A stretch of DNA of 64,000 nt from Gemmatimonadota bacterium (lineage in GTDB: Bacteria > Gemmatimonadota > Gemmatimonadetes > Gemmatimonadales > Gemmatimonadaceae): positions 124,001 through 188,000 of the forward strand of contig VHBO01000001.1 of assembly GCA_016871895.1 (NCBI GenBank), written 5' to 3'. Each line of letters opens with the position of its first letter. The first letter of the stretch is position 1. Position numbers and translations under genes: made by a program. Shown here piece by piece: positions 28,226-36,924 of this stretch. A model generated the notes under the pieces. The model made no database searches and was not told the DNA's origin. It saw nothing but the letters and a program-made list of their open reading frames with translations.

Positions 28226-28281
28226 GGCGCTTTAGCGGGATGTTTTACGTGGCCGCAAGTTGCCTCGAAATCGCCACGGGG
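28226..28281 (-). promoter_or_regulatory. SAM-II-type riboswitch aptamer in metF leader
   Basis: On the minus strand the leader contains a P1 stem CGTGGC/GCCACG enclosing GATTT, then CTTGCGG just before the 3' P1 strand, then TAAAACAT and CGCTAAAGCGCC. The order and wording (stem, GAUUU, UUGC, stem, AAACA, CGCUAAA) match the SAM-II (metA/SAM-alpha) consensus. A GGC in the loop can pair with GCC at the 3' end for the pseudoknot. SAM-II aptamers bind S-adenosylmethionine and switch off methionine genes; placement directly upstream of metF-metH agrees. A covariance-model search was not possible here. Confidence 0.82.
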
Positions 28282-28297
28282 ATCGGTTGTCGCATTC

Positions 28298-28326
28298 AAC
28301 CTATCATCCGGATGAACGGATGGCAA
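28298..28326 (-). promoter_or_regulatory. Promoter of the SAM-II/metF transcript
   Basis: On the minus strand TTGCCA (28321-28326) and TAGGTT (28298-28303) are separated by exactly 17 nt, a good sigma-70-type match. The predicted start would fall about 10 nt before the aptamer, leaving the riboswitch intact at the 5' end. Confidence 0.65.
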
Positions 28327-28492
28327 GCCGGATGGCGATGATGGGTGCGGTGGGAGGGTGCCGGTGCCGGCGGGCCCGGGGGACATCGTACCCGCGTCGC
28401 TTCCGCCCTGGACGTGCCTGCCCCGGTGGAGCTGTGGACGCCAACCGCCCGGACTATGACCGCACCCCATCCATCCACCCGGAGATCGTTCG
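28327..28492. other. Intergenic remainder between metF leader and peptide gene
   Basis: The full 28177-28492 gap holds the riboswitch, hairpin and promoter listed separately. In the remaining part I see only GC-rich sequence, a weak TATGAC at about 28455 that could serve the rightward peptide gene, and a GGAG ribosome-binding site about 9 nt before its ATG. Confidence 0.5.
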
Positions 28493-28747
28493 ATGTCTCA
28501 TCCCACCCCCGGACGCGCGCGTCGCGTCCTCCCGTTCGCGCTCCTCGCGCTCGCCGTCCTCAGCGACCCCGCCCTCGCGCAGACCGCGACGGAGGTCGTC
28601 GCGACCTGCATCGACAAGGCGGCCGATGCCTTCGTCGGATGCGTGATCGACGAGCCCTGGTACACGGAGTCGCTCTGCTACGCCAAGTACGCTGCGGACA
28701 GCATCCTGTGTGTCCCGTCGACGCTGCTGCGGCTCGTGAATCTGTGA
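28493..28747 (+). CDS. Small secreted peptide with four regularly spaced cysteines
   Basis: 84 residues, no recognised family. A basic start and hydrophobic helix (RVLPFALLALAVLSDPALA) end in a likely signal-peptidase site before QTATEV, leaving a mature peptide of about 54 residues. Cysteines fall at 39, 50, 62 and 73: C-x10-C-x11-C-x10-C, so all four could lie on one face of a helical hairpin, a twin Cx10C arrangement. The ribosome-binding site GGAG lies before the ATG. The TGA overlaps the GTG of an ABC ATPase gene (GTGA), so peptide and transporter are translated together. A secreted signalling, inhibitory or structural peptide is possible; unproven. Confidence 0.75.
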   Translation: MSHPTPGRARRVLPFALLALAVLSDPALAQTATEVVATCIDKAADAFVGCVIDEPWYTESLCYAKYAADSILCVPSTLLRLVNL

Positions 28748-29442
28748 GCGGGCGCCTCGTCATCGAGGCAGTCGTCGTCGAGGGGCGCGCAGGGCGCCTC
28801 CTCGACGGCGTCATCGTCTCCGCCGACCCGGGCGAAGTGCTGGGGATCGCGGGGCCGAACGGTGCCGGAAAATCCACGCTCGCGCGCCTCGTCCTCGGGG
28901 CCGCGGCCCCCACGGCGGGTCGCGTCCGCATCGATGGCCTCTCCCCCGCGACCTTCCGCGGGCGCCACGGCATCGGCTTCCTCGCCGAGGACGGCTCGTG
29001 GGCGTGGGAGCGGATCACCCCACGTGATCTCCTCCGGCTGGGTGGCGCCGACGAGGACCCCATCGAGGCCCATCCCCTCGCCGCGATCCTCCGCCTCGCG
29101 CCGCTGCTCGATCGGTCGATCGCCCATCTCTCCAAGGGAGAGTGGCGCGCCTGCCAAGCTGCCTTCGCGCTCCGATCGCGGCCGCGGCTCGCCGTCCTCG
29201 ACGAACCGGAATCAGGACTCGATCCCGCCGCGAACGAGCGGATGCGCGAGGCGGTGCGGTGGGCGGCGGCGGGCGGGACCACCTGCCTCGTCCTCTCGCA
29301 TCATCTCGAGTTGCTCTCTAGGACTGCGGATCGGATCCTCGTCCTCGCGCGTGGGCGCACGCAGGATCTCTTCGTGCCCGCCGAGCTCGGGGCGTTCGAG
29401 GTGCGCGCCCGGTACCTCGCGGCGACGGAGGAACGCCCGTGA
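28744..29442 (+). CDS. ABC transporter ATP-binding protein
   Basis: 232 residues from GTG at 28744; the tracked upstream 133 codons cover non-coding DNA and the peptide gene. Walker A GPNGAGKST, signature HLSKGEWRACQAAFAL (LSxGE instead of LSGGQ), Walker B LAVLDEPESGLDP and switch His in VLSHHLELL are all visible. The Q-loop position reads GFLAEDGSW, with Glu as in export-type ABC-2 ATPases. It overlaps the peptide gene upstream and the membrane protein downstream by 4 nt each, making a three-gene unit. Confidence 0.93.
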   Translation: MSGRLVIEAVVVEGRAGRLLDGVIVSADPGEVLGIAGPNGAGKSTLARLVLGAAAPTAGRVRIDGLSPATFRGRHGIGFLAEDGSWAWERITPRDLLRLGGADEDPIEAHPLAAILRLAPLLDRSIAHLSKGEWRACQAAFALRSRPRLAVLDEPESGLDPAANERMREAVRWAAAGGTTCLVLSHHLELLSRTADRILVLARGRTQDLFVPAELGAFEVRARYLAATEERP

Positions 29443-30194
29443 CGCTTGCATCCCTCCTCGACCGGTGCCGTGTCACCTGGCGACCCGCGCTCCTCGTATG
29501 CGCCGCCTCGCGTGCGTGGGGATGGACCGTGCTCGCGTGGGCGCTCGCGCTCCCGGTGGTCGCGCTGATGGCGCGGGCGCGCGCCGAGCTCGGGACCGCG
29601 GTCCTGATGTACGCGCCGCCGCTCGTCGCGCTCGGCGTCGTCGGGCGGGCGTTCGCGCTCGTGCGGCGCCCCGCCGTCTGGACGGCGGTCTTCGCCCGCG
29701 CCGGCGCGGGGCCGCGGGATCTCTGGCGGCTCGCCGGGCTCAGCGGCGCCCTCGCCCTCGCGGCGAGCTGGAGCGTGGCGGCTTTCGCGCTCGCGGGGCT
29801 CCGTTCGGCGGCGCCGCTGCCATCGACAGGACTCGTTTCACTCGGCCTCTTCACCCTGGCGTGGTCCGTCTGCTGCATCCTCGCCGTGATTGGCGCGGCG
29901 GCGGTCGCACGGCGTGCGGCCGCCGGCGTGGTGATGGGCTGGATGCTCCTCCCCGCCGGCTTCGAGGCGATTACGTCCCCGTTCGGTGTCCCGGAGATCG
30001 CCGCCCACGCGGTGAAGATCCTCGCGCCGCCGCTCGAGGCCGCGGTCCGGCTCCACGACCTCCTGCGCGGTCTGGTCCCGGCGGAGGTCGCGCCCTGGTT
30101 CGTCGCGCAGCTGATCGGGTTCCCGCTCGTGGTGCTCGCGCTCTTCGCGTGGCGCGCACGGCGGATCGCCGAACGACCTCAGGCCGTCGAGTGA
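29439..30194 (+). CDS. Membrane protein, probable ABC permease partner
   Basis: 251 residues starting at GTG overlapping the ATPase stop. Six hydrophobic helices can be placed (about residues 25-45, 50-72, 92-116, 127-158, 163-180 and 212-233). No strong family motif, but position and topology fit an ABC-2-like permease. Together with the ATPase and the Cys-rich peptide it could form a dedicated export or immunity system. Ends 31 nt before the convergent yggT-like gene. Confidence 0.65.
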   Translation: MTLASLLDRCRVTWRPALLVCAASRAWGWTVLAWALALPVVALMARARAELGTAVLMYAPPLVALGVVGRAFALVRRPAVWTAVFARAGAGPRDLWRLAGLSGALALAASWSVAAFALAGLRSAAPLPSTGLVSLGLFTLAWSVCCILAVIGAAAVARRAAAGVVMGWMLLPAGFEAITSPFGVPEIAAHAVKILAPPLEAAVRLHDLLRGLVPAEVAPWFVAQLIGFPLVVLALFAWRARRIAERPQAVE

Positions 30195-30225
30195 GGGGCG
30201 TTCCCTGCCGTGAACATCCCCAGGG

Positions 30226-30816
30226 TCAGAGGACCCCTCGCAGGAGCTGTTCCGCGATCGCGATCGCGAACCACGCGACCATCGGGGAGAGATCCACGGC
30301 GCCGAAGGCCGGTAGGCGGCGTCGGATGGGGCCGAGCATCCATTCGGTCATCCGCCACGCGAGACGCCCGACGGGGTGCCGTTCCCACCCGAACCAACTC
30401 CCGATGACGCGGACGAGGAGCGCGAGTCGGAGGAGCTCGAAGCTCCAGGTGACGATGAGGCGGAGGAATCCGTCGCCGACCCTCTGGCTCGCGAGATAGA
30501 GGTCGCCGAGGACCTGTCGGATGAGGTCGAGGAGGACGATCAGCGTCGCGCCGGCGAGGAGAAGGAAGAGGAGTCCCCACCACGGCGCTGTGTCCGCCCG
30601 CACGCCGAATCGCCCGAAGCGCCGCACGAGCGGATCGAGGAGCGGATCGGTGAGCCGTCTGACGGTTCGGCCGGCGGCGCTGAAGGGGGAGAGGCGCCGG
30701 GTGCGCACGGCCCAGGCCAGTGCGGCGACGGGGGCGGCGGCGACGAGGACGGCGAGCACCGCGAGGCGGAGCCAGATCCCGACGAAGGAGAGCGTGATGG
30801 AGGATTCCCCGAGCAT
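30226..30816 (-). CDS. YggT-family membrane protein
   Basis: 196 residues from the ATG (MLGESSITLSF); the track starts 10 codons earlier at a GTG (30846), which cannot be excluded. Two YggT repeats are visible, each with hydrophobic helices and the boundary motif: LTDPLLDPLVRRF (first) and MTEWMLGPIRRRLPAFGAVDLSPM (second). YggT proteins are small integral membrane proteins linked to osmotic shock tolerance in E. coli and to cell-division or photosystem assembly in other lineages; exact role unknown. Monocistronic, convergent with the ABC permease and divergent from the aminotransferase. Confidence 0.88.
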   Translation of the reverse strand: MLGESSITLSFVGIWLRLAVLAVLVAAAPVAALAWAVRTRRLSPFSAAGRTVRRLTDPLLDPLVRRFGRFGVRADTAPWWGLLFLLLAGATLIVLLDLIRQVLGDLYLASQRVGDGFLRLIVTWSFELLRLALLVRVIGSWFGWERHPVGRLAWRMTEWMLGPIRRRLPAFGAVDLSPMVAWFAIAIAEQLLRGVL

Positions 30817-30928
30817 CCCGGGAATCTGTGTGCGCGGCCCCGTCACGCGACACGGGGCGCTGGATGGCGGGGCCTCCCCTCCGGTGGTAGCGTAGGGCGG
30901 TCCGCCCCCTCGTCCGAGGATCCATCCG

Positions 30929-32233
30929 ATGTCCCAGACCTCCCGTCGTCACTTCCTCGCCGGCCTCGCCGGTGCCGGCGTCGCGCTCCCCGTCTTCAAC
31001 GAGCGCGCGATGTCGCGCCTCTTCGAGGCGAACGTCCTCGCCGGCGATCGTCCTGCCGATGCCCTCGCCGACGATGAGTCGTACTGGATGCAGATCCAGA
31101 AGGCCTTCGACGCCGACCGGACGATGATCAATCTCAACAACGGCGGGATCTCCCCGACGCCGAGCCACGTGCTCGAGCAGATGATCCGCGACCTCCGCTT
31201 CGTCAACGAGCTCCCGGTGGAGCACAACTGGCGTGTGCTCGAGCCGCGGATGGAGAGCACGCGGCGCGAGCTCGCCCGGGAGTTCGGGTGCGACCCGGAG
31301 GAGATGGCGGTCACGCGCAACGCGAGCGAGGGCCTCGAGATCATGATCCTCGGGCTCGACCTCAAGCGCGGCGACGAGGTCGTGATCACCAACCAGAATT
31401 ACGGTCGGATGATCAACACCTGGGAGCAGCGAGCGCGGCGCGAGGGGATCGTCGTGAAGCAGGTCTCCTTCCCGGTGCCGCTCACCGATCCCAAAGTCCT
31501 CCTTCGGAACCTCGAGGCGGCGATCACGCCGCGCACGAAGGTGATCGAGCTCCCGCATATCACGAACCTCACGGGGCAGATCCTCCCGATCCGTGAGATC
31601 CAGGCGCTCGCCCGGCCGCGTAACATCGAGGTCTTCGTCGACGGCGCCCACGCCTTCGCGCACTTCCCCTTCACGCGCGACCAGCTCGACTGCGACTACT
31701 ACGCGACCTCGCTCCACAAATGGATGCACGCTCCCATCGGTGCGGGGATGCTCTACGTCCGGCAGTCGAAGATCCCGGGGCTCTGGCCCCTGATGGCCTC
31801 GACCCCCACCGCCGACCGCGACCGCAACATCCGGAAGTACGAGGAGATCGGCACCCACCCGCAGGCGAACTTCAATGCGGTCTCCACCGCCATCACCTTC
31901 CACCGCGGCATCGGGATGGAGCGGAAGATTGCGCGCCTCCGCTACCTCCGGGACCGCTGGGCGCGGCAGCTCCTCGCGGTGAGCCCCCGCGTGAAGCTCC
32001 ACACAGCCCTCGGCGCCGACACGGGGGGCGCGATCGCGATGTTCGACGTCGACGGGATCGACCCCGGCGCGCTCGGCAACTGGCTCCTCGGGCAGCACCG
32101 CATCGTCTCCACGCCGATCACGCACCCGGAGTTCAAGGGGATCCGCGTCACGCCGAGCATCTACACCTCGGTCGACGAGATCGACACTTTCGTCGAAGCG
32201 GTCACCAAGGCCATCCGGCGGGGCATCGCGTGA
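30929..32233 (+). CDS. Tat-exported class V aminotransferase
   Basis: 434 residues. The N-terminus has a twin-arginine motif SRRHFLAGLAGAGVAL, so the PLP enzyme is predicted to be exported folded. The class V fold follows: INLNNGGISPTPSHV, RNASEGLEIMILGL, VDGAHAFAHFPF and the PLP lysine in ATSLHKWMHAPIGAGML. Closest in style to isopenicillin-N epimerase / cysteine-desulfurase-like aminotransferases; actual substrate unknown. A GAGGA ribosome-binding site precedes the ATG. Its TGA overlaps the GTG of the EVE gene. Confidence 0.93.
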   Translation: MSQTSRRHFLAGLAGAGVALPVFNERAMSRLFEANVLAGDRPADALADDESYWMQIQKAFDADRTMINLNNGGISPTPSHVLEQMIRDLRFVNELPVEHNWRVLEPRMESTRRELAREFGCDPEEMAVTRNASEGLEIMILGLDLKRGDEVVITNQNYGRMINTWEQRARREGIVVKQVSFPVPLTDPKVLLRNLEAAITPRTKVIELPHITNLTGQILPIREIQALARPRNIEVFVDGAHAFAHFPFTRDQLDCDYYATSLHKWMHAPIGAGMLYVRQSKIPGLWPLMASTPTADRDRNIRKYEEIGTHPQANFNAVSTAITFHRGIGMERKIARLRYLRDRWARQLLAVSPRVKLHTALGADTGGAIAMFDVDGIDPGALGNWLLGQHRIVSTPITHPEFKGIRVTPSIYTSVDEIDTFVEAVTKAIRRGIA

Positions 32234-32703
32234 ACCATTGGCTGGTGAAGTCGGAGCCCGACGTCTTCAGTTTCGCCGACCTGCTCAAGGCGCCGAAGAA
32301 GACGACCTGCTGGGACGGGGTGCGGAACTACCAGGCCCGGAACACACTCCGGGACCAGATGAAGAAGGGGGACCGCGTCTTCTACTACCACTCGAACGCC
32401 GAGCCCTCGGGGATCGCCGGGATCTGCGAGGTGGTGCGCGAGGGGTACCCGGACCACACCGCCATCGATTCGAAGGACCCGCACTTCGATCCCAAGTCCC
32501 GCGCCGACGCGCCCACCTGGTATATGGTCGATGTCCGCGCGGTCGCGGCCTTCCCCCGCCTTGTGACGCTCGCCGAGTTGAAGGGGGTGAAAGGGCTTGA
32601 GCAGATGGCCCTCGTACGGAAGGGGAGCCGCCTGAGCGTGCAGCCCGTCACGCGGAGGGAGTGGGAGATCGTCTGTCGGATCGCCGGGCACTCACCTGAC
32701 TGA
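32230..32703 (+). CDS. EVE-domain protein
   Basis: 157 residues from GTG at 32230, overlapping the aminotransferase stop; the longer tracked ORF runs antisense-like through that gene. Signature residues are seen: NHWLVKSEPDVFSFADL, WDGVRNYQARNTLRDQMKKGD, VFYYHSNAEPSGIAGI, APTWYMVDVR and MALVRKGSRLSVQPV. EVE domains bind modified bases such as 5-methylcytosine derivatives and resemble PUA/YTH folds. Here it is the complete short form (human THYN1-like), not a fused restriction protein. Confidence 0.94.
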   Translation: MNHWLVKSEPDVFSFADLLKAPKKTTCWDGVRNYQARNTLRDQMKKGDRVFYYHSNAEPSGIAGICEVVREGYPDHTAIDSKDPHFDPKSRADAPTWYMVDVRAVAAFPRLVTLAELKGVKGLEQMALVRKGSRLSVQPVTRREWEIVCRIAGHSPD

Positions 32704-32772
32704 CCGCCCCCGCCGCCGGCCGTAGCCTGCGGTCGGCACCGGATCGACCGGTGTCACGACCACGCGGAGGCG

Positions 32773-33000
32773 ATGATGGCGAGGGTGACGGAGACGGTGG
32801 GGAAGGCGGCGGCGCGCGCGATCGAGGAGGTGGAGACGCGCATCTTGGCGGGCGATGGCCGCCGGTCGGTGAAGGCAAAGGTCGGCCGCGCGAAGCACAC
32901 GGCTCGCAAGGCGGCGAAGGCGGCGGCGGTGGCCGGGGCGGTGACGGCGGCCGCGGTGGTGATCCGCGACCGCCGGAAGCTCAAGAAGATGGAGACGTGA
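32773..33000 (+). CDS. Small basic Ala/Lys-rich protein
   Basis: 75 residues, unrecognised. The centre SVKAKVGRAKHTARKAAKAA is lysine/alanine rich like histone-H1-type nucleoid proteins, followed by a hydrophobic stretch AVAGAVTAAAVVI and a basic tail. GGAGG lies just upstream of the ATG pair. Its last 20 nt overlap the 3' end of the convergent decarboxylase gene. It could be membrane associated or bind nucleic acid; I cannot decide from the sequence. Confidence 0.5.
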   Translation: MMARVTETVGKAAARAIEEVETRILAGDGRRSVKAKVGRAKHTARKAAKAAAVAGAVTAAAVVIRDRRKLKKMET

Positions 33001-34471
33001 GCGCGGCGCCGATCGTGCGCACGCCATCGATAAGCGCGTCGAAGTCGGCGGCAGTCGATCGGTGGTTGGTGATGGCGACGCGGATCGCGTAGCGCCCGTG
33101 GATCGTCGTGCCGCTCGGCACGGCGATTCCGCGCTCCTGCAACTGCAGCAAGATCTCCTGGTTCACCGCGTCCAACCGCTCGGCGGCGACCCCCGCTGGG
33201 GCATACCGGAAGTTCACGATGTTGAGTGGCGTCGGCGCGAGCGACTCGAGGTCGGGCGCCGCCTGCACCAGCGCGTCGAGGTACGCCGCCTGCCGCACGT
33301 TCCGTGCGATATGCGCGCCGAGCAGGTCGAGGCCCGACGCCTTGAGCATCATCCACACTTTGAGCGCCGAGAAGCGCCGGGTGAGCTCGATGCCGCGGCT
33401 CGCGAAGTAGATCGTCTCGCCGCCGGCCACGCCGCGGGACTCCCGCGCGAGGTACGCCGCCTGCATCGAGAAGGTGTCGACGAGATCGGCGTCCGCACGC
33501 GTCAACACCGCCGCCACGCCGAAGGGGAGGTAACCCCACTTATGCAGGTCGAACGCGATCGAGTCGGCGCGCGCCATCCCGCGCACGATCGGCGATGTCT
33601 CGGGGGAGAGCGCGGCCATCGCACCGAACGCGCCGTCCACGTGGAACCAACACCTCTCGCGTAGCGCTAGGTCGGCGAGTGCCTCGAGGTCGTCGGTCGC
33701 ACCGGTCTGCACCGTGCCGGCCGTGCCGATGATGCAGTACGGGTGATGCCCGGCCGCGCGATCCGCGGCGATCATCTGTGCCATCGCGTCCACATCGACC
33801 CGGAAGTCGTCGCCGACCGGTACCCGCCGGAACGCCTCGGTGCCGAGCCCGAGGAAGTCACACGCCTTCGCGAGCCACCCGTGGACCTCGGTCGAGGCGT
33901 AGAGAGTGAGTCGCGGTTCGCCGGCGCCGTGTCCCCCGGTGGTGCGCGCGTCGAACCCCGCGCGGCGCCGGCGCGCCACGGCGAGCCCGAGCACGTTCGC
34001 GAGGGTCCCGCCGCTCACGAGGATGCCGCCGGCCCCCGCGGGGAAGCCCATCGCCTCGGCGAGCCAGCGTACCACTACCTGCTCGACGTATTTCGGGGCC
34101 TGCTCGAACCCGCCGACGTTCGGATTCAGCACCGACGCCAGGAAGTCGGCCATCGCCGATTGCGGCGTGCCCGGTCCCATCACCCATCCCCAGGCACGTG
34201 GATGGATGTTGCCGTTGGGGTATGGGCGCACGAGATGCAGGAAATCCGCATACGACGACGCATCGCCCTGGGCGCTCCGCGGGAGAGGCTCGTGGAGGAT
34301 CCGGTCGCGTACCTCGATCGGCATCGGCTGCCAGGCGGGCCGCTCGCGTACGTCGCGGAGGAAGTCGATCGAGTCATCGACCATCCGATGGGCGAGGGCG
34401 CGGAAGGCCTCCCAGTCGGCGGGGTCGAGTGGGGGGAGGGTGTCGTCGGCGGGCCGGGGGGTGGCGGTCAT
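32981..34471 (-). CDS. PLP-dependent group II amino-acid decarboxylase
   Basis: 496 residues of one complete decarboxylase domain: VLNPNVGGFEQAPKYVE, GILVSGGTLANVLGLAVAR, TLYASTEVHGWLAKAC, IIGTAGTVQTGATDDLEAL, FHVDGAFGAMAAL and the PLP lysine in AFDLHKWGYLPFGV. Family includes aromatic-L-amino-acid, glutamate and cysteine-sulfinate decarboxylases; substrate cannot be fixed. Starts 22 nt after a TauE/SafE transporter gene in the same direction, so they probably form a two-gene unit. Confidence 0.93.
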   Translation of the reverse strand: MTATPRPADDTLPPLDPADWEAFRALAHRMVDDSIDFLRDVRERPAWQPMPIEVRDRILHEPLPRSAQGDASSYADFLHLVRPYPNGNIHPRAWGWVMGPGTPQSAMADFLASVLNPNVGGFEQAPKYVEQVVVRWLAEAMGFPAGAGGILVSGGTLANVLGLAVARRRRAGFDARTTGGHGAGEPRLTLYASTEVHGWLAKACDFLGLGTEAFRRVPVGDDFRVDVDAMAQMIAADRAAGHHPYCIIGTAGTVQTGATDDLEALADLALRERCWFHVDGAFGAMAALSPETSPIVRGMARADSIAFDLHKWGYLPFGVAAVLTRADADLVDTFSMQAAYLARESRGVAGGETIYFASRGIELTRRFSALKVWMMLKASGLDLLGAHIARNVRQAAYLDALVQAAPDLESLAPTPLNIVNFRYAPAGVAAERLDAVNQEILLQLQERGIAVPSGTTIHGRYAIRVAITNHRSTAADFDALIDGVRTIGAALTSPSS

Positions 34472-34493
34472 CCCAGGAGTCTTCGTGGTGTCA

Positions 34494-35336
34494 TCAGATG
34501 AGTCCGAACAGCATCGCGAGCCCGCTCCCGAGCCCGATGGTGGCGATCGCGCGCCGCACCCACACCTGTCCCACGCGCTGCGCGAGCAGCGAGCCGCCGA
34601 TGCCGCCGAGGGTGGCGCCGAGCGCCATCACGAGGGCGATCGGCCAGTTCACGAGCCCGCCAGCCACGAAGATCGCGACCGCGATGAGGTTGAAGAGGCC
34701 ACCGCCCCAGTTCTTGAGGCCGTTCATCTGGTGGATGTTCGTCAGCCCCATCAGGCCGAGGGCGGCGAGCATCAGGATGCCGGCCCCGGCCCCGAAGTAG
34801 CCGCCGTAGACGGCGACGAGGAACTGGTAGGCGAGGAAGGCGCGGGACGGCGGCCGCAGGGTGCCGTCGCCCCGGGTGATCTGCCGCGACGTCAGCCACT
34901 CGGCGGTCCGTGCCATCAACGGGTTCGCCGTGTCGTCCGGGGCGAGCTCCCGCATCCGTCGGAGGAGCGGGCCCTGGCCGATGAAGAGGAAGGTCGCCCC
35001 GAGGATGAGCCACGGGACGAGCTGTTCGAAGCGTTTCTCCGGGGTCACGACGAGGAGCGCGGCGCCCACCGCCCCGCCGACAATGGACGGGACGGCCCAG
35101 GCGCGGGCCCAGGCGCGGGCCCCGCCGAGCTCCCGGCGGTATCCCCACATCGAGGCCATCGTCCCCGGCCAGAGGGCGATGGTGGAGGTGGCGTTCGCGG
35201 TGATCGGCGGCACGCCGAGGGCGACCAGGGCGGGGAAGGTGATCAGGGTCCCACCCCCGGCCATCGCGTTCATCACGGCGCCCACGGCGGCAGCGAGCCC
35301 GACGAGGGCGAGGAGGAGGGGGGTCGGCGTCGGCAC
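34494..35336 (-). CDS. TauE/SafE-family membrane transporter
   Basis: 280 residues from a GTG (MPTPTPLLLALVG); the track starts 28 codons earlier in a region that overlaps the citrate synthase promoter. About eight hydrophobic helices in two repeats, with the TauE/SafE signatures VMNAMAGGGTLITFPALVALG in the first half and YGGYFGAGAGILMLAALGLMG in the second. Members export sulfite, sulfoacetate, taurine-derived or other small anions. Pairing with the decarboxylase suggests export or uptake linked to its product, which is speculation. Confidence 0.92.
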   Translation of the reverse strand: MPTPTPLLLALVGLAAAVGAVMNAMAGGGTLITFPALVALGVPPITANATSTIALWPGTMASMWGYRRELGGARAWARAWAVPSIVGGAVGAALLVVTPEKRFEQLVPWLILGATFLFIGQGPLLRRMRELAPDDTANPLMARTAEWLTSRQITRGDGTLRPPSRAFLAYQFLVAVYGGYFGAGAGILMLAALGLMGLTNIHQMNGLKNWGGGLFNLIAVAIFVAGGLVNWPIALVMALGATLGGIGGSLLAQRVGQVWVRRAIATIGLGSGLAMLFGLI

Positions 35337-35396
35337 GGGAGGTATCCGAACGATACGCGGCGACGGCGCCACCCGGCACTTCCGCGGCCCCGCGGG

Positions 35397-35402
35397 TATC
35401 TT
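35397..35402 (+). promoter_or_regulatory. -10-like TATCTT upstream of citrate synthase
   Basis: TATCTT followed by a T-run stands out in GC-rich sequence about 70-85 nt before the citrate synthase start. No obvious -35. Confidence 0.35.
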
Positions 35403-35486
35403 TTTGGCGTGTGCGCGCACATCGCGCGCACTCGTCCGGCGCGTGCGGCGCCGGCGCGTTCACCCCCCAGTATGGGATCCACGCAG

Positions 35487-36821
<1,335 letters not shown>

Positions 36822-36838
36822 CAGGTCTCAGGTGGAAG

Positions 36839-36866
36839 GTGTCAGGTGTCAGGTGTCAGGTGTCAG
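36839..36866. repeat. Four tandem copies of GGTGTCA
   Basis: Four perfect 7-nt copies lie directly after the citrate synthase stop, preceded by the related CAGGTCTCAGGTGGAAG. Further down, at about 36910-36940, CTGATCCCTGACCCCTCACTCCTGATCCCTG forms a second irregular repeat that runs into the end of mutY. Confidence 0.85.
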
Positions 36867-36868
36867 GG

Positions 36869-36899
36869 CGGGGGTGGGGCCGAGAGCCTCGCCCCCGCT
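36869..36899 (+). terminator. Hairpin downstream of citrate synthase
   Basis: GCGGGGG and CCCCCGC arms enclose an inner GGC-CGAGA-GCC stem-loop. It lies 47 nt after the stop codon. There is no U-run, so terminator function is likely but not certain. Confidence 0.45.
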
Positions 36900-36924
36900 C
36901 TGCATTGACCTGATCCCTGACCCC

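Noticed and set aside
28177-28470. N-terminal extension of metF to 402 aa
   Set aside because: Would translate through the predicted promoter, riboswitch and hairpin; MetF family length fits the GTG at 28176.
33906-35471. N-terminal extension of the citrate synthase ORF to 971 aa
   Set aside because: Antisense to the decarboxylase and TauE genes; known citrate synthases begin near the inner ATG.
36839-36866. GGTGTCA repeats as a CRISPR array
   Set aside because: Units are 7 nt with no spacers and no cas genes are in the window.
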